DNA of 11,587 nucleotides from Bacillota bacterium (GTDB taxonomy: Bacteria > Bacillota > Clostridia > Peptostreptococcales > Anaerovoracaceae). Each line of letters opens with the position of its first letter. Positions within the stretch are counted from its first letter, which is position 1. The DNA lies in NCBI GenBank assembly GCA_017537495.1, contig JAFYKS010000028.1, forward strand, positions 1 through 11,587, read 5' to 3'. The position numbers and the translations under genes were made by a program. Shown piece by piece: positions 7,011-11,587 of this stretch. The notes below the pieces were generated by a model. The model saw only the letters and a list, made by a program, of their open reading frames with translations, was not told the origin of the DNA and ran no database searches.

Positions 7011-7035
7011 TTTACAGATGTAAGTAAATGTAAGT
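7011..7035. promoter_or_regulatory. Palindrome and direct repeats upstream of scfA, possible operator
   Basis: TTACAGATGTAA (7012-7023) is a perfect inverted repeat with the TACAnnTGTA core known from BlaI/MecI and CopY operators. ATGTAAGT occurs twice (7018-7025 and 7028-7035) with a ten-base period, so both copies face the same side of the helix. No such regulator gene is visible here. Assignment to a regulator family is inference. Confidence 0.4.
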
Positions 7036-7068
7036 TGTTTTTACAACAGTGATGTTGTAGAATAATAC
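7035..7068 (+). promoter_or_regulatory. Candidate scfA promoter with internal inverted repeat
   Basis: TTTACA (7040-7045) and TAATAC (7063-7068) are 17 bases apart; TTGTTT (7035-7040) and TAGAAT (7058-7063), also 17 apart, is an alternative. TACAACA (7042-7048) and TGTTGTA (7053-7059) form an inverted repeat with a four-base centre that fills the spacer, a usual place for a repressor site. Confidence 0.5.
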
Positions 7069-7099
7069 AGTTATTTTATCTGAAAGGAGAGTATTTGGA

Positions 7100-7246
7100 A
7101 TGAAGAGAATCGAAACCATCGAAACCCGCAATCTGGCTGAAAGCGCTCAGAAGGGCGGCTGCGGAGAATGCCAGACTTCCTGCCAGTCTGCTTGCAAGAC
7201 ATCCTGTGGTGTTGCAAACCAGCCTTGTGAAAAGGAAGAAAAATAA
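7100..7246 (+). CDS. scfA: SCIFF ranthipeptide precursor (six cysteines in forty-five residues)
   Basis: A 48-residue peptide beginning MKRIETIETRNLAESAQKGG. Six cysteines at 21, 24, 28, 32, 36 and 43 are spaced C-x2-C-x3-C-x3-C-x3-C-x6-C, and the core contains CQTSCQSACKTSC, the SCIFF signature. SCIFF peptides are ribosomally made and modified by the neighbouring radical SAM maturase, which forms thioether bridges; their biological role is unknown. Residues 1-20 act as leader. AAAGGAG (7083-7089) lies ten bases before ATG 7100, a strong site. Residue 37, right after the fifth cysteine, is glycine (GGT, 7208-7210), where I recall threonine in the characterised CteA peptide and most family members. 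A terminator-like hairpin follows, then the maturase, so peptide mRNA should exceed maturase mRNA. Confidence 0.95.
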   Translation: MKRIETIETRNLAESAQKGGCGECQTSCQSACKTSCGVANQPCEKEEK

Positions 7247-7260
7247 GAAAAATAACGAAC

Positions 7261-7305
7261 CCGCCTGTGTCAGCCTTTTGCTGCACGGGCGGATTATATT
7301 TTTTT
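7261..7305 (+). terminator. Terminator/attenuator between SCIFF peptide and maturase
   Basis: CCGCCTGTG (7261-7269) pairs with CACGGGCGG (7284-7292) in a nine-bp stem with one T-G wobble. AGC (7272-7274) and GCT (7280-7282) can extend it inward. Seven T (7299-7305) follow. It sits inside the precursor-maturase operon, so it probably works as a partial terminator that lowers maturase transcription; the maturase ribosome binding site begins four bases after the T-tract. Confidence 0.8.
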
Positions 7306-7326
7306 GTGAAAGGAAACTGACAGCAA

Positions 7327-8703
7327 GTGATACATCAGTATAAATTGAACGGATACAACATCGTGCTGGATGTAAACTCCGGATCCATCCACCTGGTGGA
7401 TGAAATTGCCTACGACATGATTGGCATGTACGAACACAGTGATGCAGATACCATCGTGGCAGAAATGATGAAAAAATATGGACACATGGAAGATGTGAAT
7501 GAAGAAGAACTTCGTCTCTGCCTGGCAGACATTGAAAGTCTGAAGGAACAGAAGAAGCTGTTCAGCGAAGATCTGTTCCGCGGCATTGCCATGGATTTTA
7601 AGAGCCGTTCCAAAGACGTAAAGGCCCTCTGCCTTCACGTGGCGCACAGCTGCAATCTGAACTGCGCATACTGCTTTGCAAGCCAGGGCAAGTACCAGGG
7701 CGAGCGGGCACTGATGAGCTTCGAAGTTGCGAAACAGGCTATGGACTTTCTGGTGGCAAACTCCGGAAACCATGTAAATCTGGAAGTAGACTTCTTTGGC
7801 GGGGAACCGCTGATGAACTTTGATGTGGTAAAAAAGACCGTAGAGTACGCACGCAGCATCGAAAAGCAGCACGGAAAAAACTTCCGCTTTACACTGACCA
7901 CCAATGGCGTGGACGTGGATGATGAAGTGATGGAGTTTGCCAACCGGGAGTGCCACAATGTGGTAATGAGCATTGACGGACGAAGAGATGTTCATGACCG
8001 CTTCCGTGTAGACTACCAGGGAAAGGGAAGCTACGATACGATTATCCCGAAATTCCAGAAGTTTGCCGAAAGCCGCGGACATCAGGGTTACTACGTGCGT
8101 GGTACCTATACCCATCATAACATCGATTTCCTGGAGGATATCAAACATATGGCAGATCTGGGCTTCACCCAGCTTTCCATGGAGCCGGTAGTCTGCTCTG
8201 CCGACGATCCTTGTGCCCTCACCGAGTCTGACCTGCCGGTACTGTTCCAGCAGTATGAGGACCTGGCAAAATATATGCTTCAGCGTCAGAAGGACGGCAA
8301 GCCGTTGACCTTCTATCACTACATGATCGACCTGACTCACGGTCCATGCATCCACAAGCGTATTGCCGGATGCGGCAGCGGTGTGGAATACTTTGCAGTG
8401 ACTCCATGGGGAGACCTGTATCCATGCCACCAGTTTGTAGGGGACGAAAAATATCTCATGGGCAATATCTGGGATGGTGTTACTGCTTCCGAAACGCAGG
8501 AAGAGTTCCGCCAGTGCAACGTATATGCACGGCCGGAATGTGACGATTGCTGGGCACGTCTTTATTGCTCCGGCGGCTGTGCTGCCAACGCATACCATGC
8601 CACAGGCGACATCCGCGGCACCTATGAATACGGATGTGAACTGTTCAAAAAGCGTATGGAATGTGCTATCTGGCTGCAGATTGCAGGTCAGAAAGAACTG
8701 TAA
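7327..8703 (+). CDS. scfB: SCIFF radical SAM/SPASM maturase
   Basis: A 458-residue enzyme that installs thioether bridges in the SCIFF peptide. The N-terminus (MIHQYKLNGYNIVLDVNSGS) is the family's conserved start and leads into a leader-recognition (RRE-like) region at about 1-90. The radical SAM cluster motif is C109-x3-C113-x2-C116 in HSCNLNCAYCF, FGGEP (157-161) is the SAM-binding segment, and TTNG (191-194) is also typical. The SPASM region supplies auxiliary iron-sulfur cluster ligands: C349, C367, C405-x2-C408-x5-C414-x3-C418 and C437, with further cysteines at 341, 397 and 446. All expected cysteines are present. The start is GTG; AAAGGA (7309-7314) lies 12 bases away, longer than ideal, which suggests weak translation. 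It is separated from the precursor by an 80-base gap holding a terminator hairpin. Confidence 0.96.
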   Translation: MIHQYKLNGYNIVLDVNSGSIHLVDEIAYDMIGMYEHSDADTIVAEMMKKYGHMEDVNEEELRLCLADIESLKEQKKLFSEDLFRGIAMDFKSRSKDVKALCLHVAHSCNLNCAYCFASQGKYQGERALMSFEVAKQAMDFLVANSGNHVNLEVDFFGGEPLMNFDVVKKTVEYARSIEKQHGKNFRFTLTTNGVDVDDEVMEFANRECHNVVMSIDGRRDVHDRFRVDYQGKGSYDTIIPKFQKFAESRGHQGYYVRGTYTHHNIDFLEDIKHMADLGFTQLSMEPVVCSADDPCALTESDLPVLFQQYEDLAKYMLQRQKDGKPLTFYHYMIDLTHGPCIHKRIAGCGSGVEYFAVTPWGDLYPCHQFVGDEKYLMGNIWDGVTASETQEEFRQCNVYARPECDDCWARLYCSGGCAANAYHATGDIRGTYEYGCELFKKRMECAIWLQIAGQKEL

Positions 8704-8722
8704 ACTGAAAAAATAAGTATAG

Positions 8723-8757
8723 AAAAACCGGTTCATTGTGATATGAACCGGTTTTTT
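8723..8757. terminator. Bidirectional terminator between scfB and yeiH
   Basis: AAAAACCGGTTCAT (8723-8736) pairs perfectly with ATGAACCGGTTTTT (8743-8756), a 14-bp stem with a six-base loop. It has a T-run on each strand, serving both convergent genes: 19 bases after scfB and 18 bases after yeiH. Confidence 0.93.
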
Positions 8758-8774
8758 AACTTTCATATGGATGT

Positions 8775-9800
8775 TTACCACAGTCCCATTACATGCTGCA
8801 TCAGCAGGCTGACGCAGGTGATACCTGTCCAGCAGCAGAAGCCCATGAAGAGAGGTTTGCCGCCGGTTTTTATCAGCTTAACGATGTTGGTGTTCAGGCC
8901 GATGGCGGACATGGCCAGAATAATGAAGAACTTGCTCAGTTCCTTCAGTGGCTTAAATACAGATGATGGTACGCCGAAGGCGCCTGCCACTGTTGTGATG
9001 ACAGAGGCTGCAATAAACCAGAGGATAAAGACAGGGAAGGACTTCTTAAAGGAGAAGCCTGCACCGGAAGTTTCTTTCCGTGCCTGCATCAGTGAAAGTA
9101 CTAGGGTAATTGGAATAATAGCCAGTGTTCTGGTCAGTTTTACCGTAACTGCCTTATCCAGTGTTTCAGACCCCAGATTATACATGCTGTCCCAGGTGGA
9201 CGCACAGGCTGTTACAGAAGAAGTATCGTTTACTGCCGTCCCTGCGAAAATACCAAAGGCCTCACCGCTGGCAGTATCAAAACCGATGGCACTTCCCAGT
9301 ACCGGGAAAATCAGTGCGGCCAGCACGTTGAAGAAGAAGATTACAGAAATGGCCTGAGCCACTTCTTCATCATCCGCATCGATAACAGGAGCCGTTGCAG
9401 CTACTGCAGAACCGCCGCAGATAGAGGAACCTACACCCACCAGAGTGGAGATTTTGGGAGGCATGTGCAGCAGGCGGCACAGGAGCCAGGATACCAGCAG
9501 AGAAGTGGATATGGTGGCAATGATAATGGGAAGAGACTGTGCTCCGGTGGAGAGCACTGCACCCAGATTCATGCCAAAACCCAGCAGGATTACTGCCCAC
9601 TGGAGGATCTTCTTGGAAGTGAAAGTGATTCCCTTGCTGTATGGTGTCTTGTCCTTAATGAAGAGTGTAATGATCATACCTGCAAGGATGGCGATGACCG
9701 GACCGCCGATGATGGGAAACTGCTTTCCCAGAAGCCAGGACGGAACTGCGATACATGCGCACAGCAGCAGGCCGCGGCCTTTTTCTTGAATAAATGTCAT
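8775..9800 (-). CDS. yeiH: YeiH/UPF0324 family putative anion exporter
   Basis: A 341-residue integral membrane protein with about ten hydrophobic segments, of the normal length for the family. Recognisable stretches are [13 protein letters not shown] near the N-terminus, [14 protein letters not shown], the conserved [19 protein letters not shown] (about residues 122-140), and [14 protein letters not shown]. These match the YeiH/UPF0324 group, annotated as putative sulfate exporters; the E. coli member has been connected to sulfite or sulfate handling, but transport by most members is unproven. The start at 9800 (ATG on the minus strand) has AAAGGAG (9815-9809) eight bases upstream. It runs opposite to its neighbours, sharing a terminator with scfB and the upstream region with rarA. 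No LysR regulator, a frequent partner, is beside it. Confidence 0.88.
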   Translation of the reverse strand: MTFIQEKGRGLLLCACIAVPSWLLGKQFPIIGGPVIAILAGMIITLFIKDKTPYSKGITFTSKKILQWAVILLGFGMNLGAVLSTGAQSLPIIIATISTSLLVSWLLCRLLHMPPKISTLVGVGSSICGGSAVAATAPVIDADDEEVAQAISVIFFFNVLAALIFPVLGSAIGFDTASGEAFGIFAGTAVNDTSSVTACASTWDSMYNLGSETLDKAVTVKLTRTLAIIPITLVLSLMQARKETSGAGFSFKKSFPVFILWFIAASVITTVAGAFGVPSSVFKPLKELSKFFIILAMSAIGLNTNIVKLIKTGGKPLFMGFCCWTGITCVSLLMQHVMGLW

Positions 9801-9834
9801 GTTTGAAACTCCTTTAAATTGAATACCAGTGAAT

Positions 9835-9862
9835 AGTATAACACAGGAAATGAGTGTTTCAA
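9835..9862 (-). promoter_or_regulatory. Candidate yeiH promoter
   Basis: Read on the minus strand, TTGAAA (9862-9857) and TATACT (9840-9835) are 16 bases apart, with an extended TGT before the -10 box. It lies 35 bases before the yeiH start. Confidence 0.65.
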
Positions 9863-9885
9863 AGAGTGATTTTTTGTGGTATCCT
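9857..9885 (+). promoter_or_regulatory. Weak candidate rarA promoter sharing the yeiH -35 hexamer
   Basis: TTTCAA (9857-9862), 17 bases, then TATCCT (9880-9885) preceded by an extended TGG. The -35 matches consensus poorly, and the hexamer is the complement of the yeiH -35 box. Support is limited to spacing and the extended -10. Confidence 0.35.
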
Positions 9886-9909
9886 TAAAGGGTAATGGAG
9901 GAAACTCAT

Positions 9910-11256
9910 ATGGAACAGCTTAGTTTATTTGACGATAGAAAGACTCATGCACCTCTGGCCAGCCGGCTGCGTCCGGAGAGTCTGGAGGAGTATGTGGGTC
10001 AGAAACACCTGCTTGGACCAGGCAAAATCCTGCGCCAGCTCATTGACCGTGACCAGATTTCATCCATGGTTTTCTGGGGACCTCCGGGAGTGGGAAAAAC
10101 CACATTAGCCCGCATTATCGCCCGCAAGACCAAAGCGCAGTTTATCGAGTTCAGTGCGGTAACCAGCGGCATTAAGGAAGTCCGTGCAGTTATGGAAAAG
10201 GCGGAAGAAAGCCGTAAGATGGGACAGCGGACACTTCTCTTTACGGACGAAATCCACCGTTTCAACAAGGCGCAGCAGGATGCATTCCTGCCTTTTGTGG
10301 AAAAGGGCAGCATCATTCTGGTAGGGGCCACCACGGAAAACCCATCTTTTGAAATCAACTCGGCGCTTCTGTCCCGGTGCAAAGTCTTTGTGCTGAAGGC
10401 TCTCGAAGAGTCGGACCTGACGGAGATGCTGAATCATGCTCTGATCAGTCCCAAAGGCCTGGGTGATATGCAGATTAAAATCGGACAGGAAGAAATCGGA
10501 GCCATTGCCCGCTTTGCCAATGGAGACGCCAGAACGGCGCTCAACACTCTGGAAATGGCTGTACTGAACGGCGAGGTTGATCCGAGCGGCACCGTTCATG
10601 TGACCGATGCTGTGCTTGCAGAGTGCATGAATCGTAGATCGTTATTATACGATAAGAATGGTGACGAGCATTATAACCTGATTTCCGCCCTCCATAAGTC
10701 CATGAGAAACAGTGATCCCGACGCAGCTGTCTACTGGCTCTGCCGTATGCTGGACGGCGGCGAAGATCCTTTGTATATTGCCCGGCGGCTTGTGCGGTTT
10801 GCCAGTGAGGATATCGGCATGGCAGATTCCAATGCCCTGCAGGTGGCAGTGGCGGCATATCAGGCATGTCACTTCCTGGGCATGCCCGAGTGTGACGTGC
10901 ACTTGACCCATGCGGTAGTCTATCTGTCCATGACGGCCAAGTCCAACTCTCTGTACATGGCATGTGAATCGGCAAAATACGATGTGAAGCATTTGCCTGC
11001 TGATCCAGTGCCTCTGCACATCCGTAACGCTCCGACCAAGCTGATGAAGGATCTGGATTACGGACGGGGCTATCAGTATGCCCACAATACGGAAGAAAAA
11101 CTGACCCGCATGACCTGTCTGCCTGACAATCTGCAGGGAAAACGTTATTATATACCGGGAACCCACGGAAACGAAAAGAAAGCCAAAGAAAAGCTGGATA
11201 AAATCCTGGCCTGGAAGGCTGCTGAACCGAAGGCACCGGAAGAAACGGAAGAATAA
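9910..11256 (+). CDS. rarA: Replication-associated recombination ATPase RarA (MgsA)
   Basis: A 448-residue AAA+ ATPase related to clamp-loader subunits and WRNIP1; it acts at stalled replication forks. Visible parts: LASRLRPESLEEYVGQKHLLG (16-36), Walker A GPPGVGKTT (57-65), Walker B LLFTDEIHRF (109-118), sensor 1 ATTENPSFEI (140-149), a likely arginine finger in ALLSRC (R156), then the helical lid and C-terminal tetramerisation region (DPDAAVYWLCRMLDGGEDPLYIARRLVRFASEDIG). I prefer ATG 9910 because GGAGGA (9897-9902) lies seven bases upstream; the in-frame ATG 9895 overlaps that site. The protein then begins MEQLSLFDD, where QLSLF matches the bacterial sliding-clamp binding motif. The MalY/PatB-like gene follows by 14 bases with its own ribosome binding site, so they are probably co-transcribed. 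Confidence 0.96.
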   Translation: MEQLSLFDDRKTHAPLASRLRPESLEEYVGQKHLLGPGKILRQLIDRDQISSMVFWGPPGVGKTTLARIIARKTKAQFIEFSAVTSGIKEVRAVMEKAEESRKMGQRTLLFTDEIHRFNKAQQDAFLPFVEKGSIILVGATTENPSFEINSALLSRCKVFVLKALEESDLTEMLNHALISPKGLGDMQIKIGQEEIGAIARFANGDARTALNTLEMAVLNGEVDPSGTVHVTDAVLAECMNRRSLLYDKNGDEHYNLISALHKSMRNSDPDAAVYWLCRMLDGGEDPLYIARRLVRFASEDIGMADSNALQVAVAAYQACHFLGMPECDVHLTHAVVYLSMTAKSNSLYMACESAKYDVKHLPADPVPLHIRNAPTKLMKDLDYGRGYQYAHNTEEKLTRMTCLPDNLQGKRYYIPGTHGNEKKAKEKLDKILAWKAAEPKAPEETEE

Positions 11257-11270
11257 TGAAGGAGAAAAGT

Positions 11271-11587
11271 ATGAAGTACGATTTTGATAAGATTATTGAC
11301 CGCCGCGGAACTTATGCGTCCAAGACCGATGCCATGCCGGAAGGCTGCCCGGAAGATGCCCTGCCTGCGTGGGTTGCAGATATGGATCTGGAATGTGCAG
11401 AGCCCATTCTGAAAGCAATCCGCCAGCGCGTGGACCACGGAATTCTGGGTTATACCCGCTACAGCAACAGAGACTGTAAGGAAGCGGTAATGGGATGGTA
11501 CAAGCGCCGTTTTGGGTGGGAAATCAACCACGAGCATCTTTTTTACAGCCCGGGCGTAGTTCCTGCCATCGGTATGCTGCTTCAGGC
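11271..11587 (+). CDS. patB: MalY/PatB-type PLP-dependent aminotransferase/C-S lyase, N-terminal part
   Basis: The frame is open to the window's end, so about 105 of a usual 390 residues are visible. It starts MKYDFDKIIDRRGTYASKTD and carries LPAWVADMDLECAEPILKAI, then GILGYTRYSN and FYSPGVVPAIGML. The WVADMD and GxxGY segments with PGVVPAI are typical of the MalY/PatB branch of class I/II aminotransferases, which cleave cystathionine to homocysteine, pyruvate and ammonia or act as cysteine desulfhydrases. The PLP lysine lies beyond the window and cannot be checked. AAGGAG (11259-11264) lies six bases before the ATG and 14 bases separate it from rarA, suggesting one transcript. The gene symbol is by family; the exact substrate is not shown. 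Confidence 0.85.
   Translation, partial: MKYDFDKIIDRRGTYASKTDAMPEGCPEDALPAWVADMDLECAEPILKAIRQRVDHGILGYTRYSNRDCKEAVMGWYKRRFGWEINHEHLFYSPGVVPAIGMLLQ

Noticed and set aside
7294..8781. A 495-codon open frame on the minus strand opposite the SCIFF maturase
   Set aside because: The plus strand encodes a full radical SAM/SPASM protein with all its motifs. The minus frame has no recognisable domain and runs through the bidirectional terminator; it is a by-product of codon bias.

Overview
The window looks like a stretch of chromosome from an anaerobic, Clostridia-type Bacillota with mid-range GC. The strongest pointer is the SCIFF peptide and its dedicated radical SAM/SPASM maturase (7100-8703), a pair known to be near-universal in Clostridia. 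Strong AAGGAGG-type ribosome binding sites, occasional GTG starts and compact operons agree. I cannot name the genus. I see no transposase, phage gene, CRISPR array, tRNA or rRNA.

Layout. (1) 1-996 is the 3' part of a pyruvate carboxylase gene, closed by a hairpin terminator. (2) 1099-3300 is an apparent five-gene operon: an MFS-type permease, two tiny related single-span membrane proteins whose genes overlap by 41 bp, a 118-residue membrane protein with acidic residues inside its helices, and a SHOCT-domain membrane protein. All five have tight Shine-Dalgarno spacing. No function is known to me for this set, and it is the least explained part of the window. (3) 3413-4888 is threonine synthase with its own promoter, followed by a perfect 10-bp hairpin. 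(4) 4978-5508 is a membrane zincin of the DUF3267 type, and 5584-6996 is a MATE efflux pump. (5) 7100-8703 is the SCIFF ranthipeptide system. It has an inverted-repeat-rich promoter region, the 48-residue precursor, a terminator or attenuator hairpin, then the maturase with a GTG start and a poorly spaced ribosome binding site. The order and signals suggest that much more peptide than enzyme is made. (6) 8775-9800, on the minus strand, is a YeiH/UPF0324 putative exporter. It converges with the maturase on a 14-bp bidirectional terminator. (7) 9910-11256 is the replication-associated ATPase RarA, read divergently from yeiH and followed 14 bp later by a MalY/PatB-type PLP enzyme that runs off the end.

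The best leads are three. In the SCIFF precursor, the residue after the fifth cysteine is glycine, where the characterised homologue, as I recall it, has the threonine that accepts the thioether. The five-gene membrane operon contains tandem NxxFDxA micro-proteins and an overlap that encodes an acidic tail in one frame and a basic head in the other. The SCIFF promoter region carries a TACAnnTGTA palindrome and a second inverted repeat lying between possible -35 and -10 boxes.
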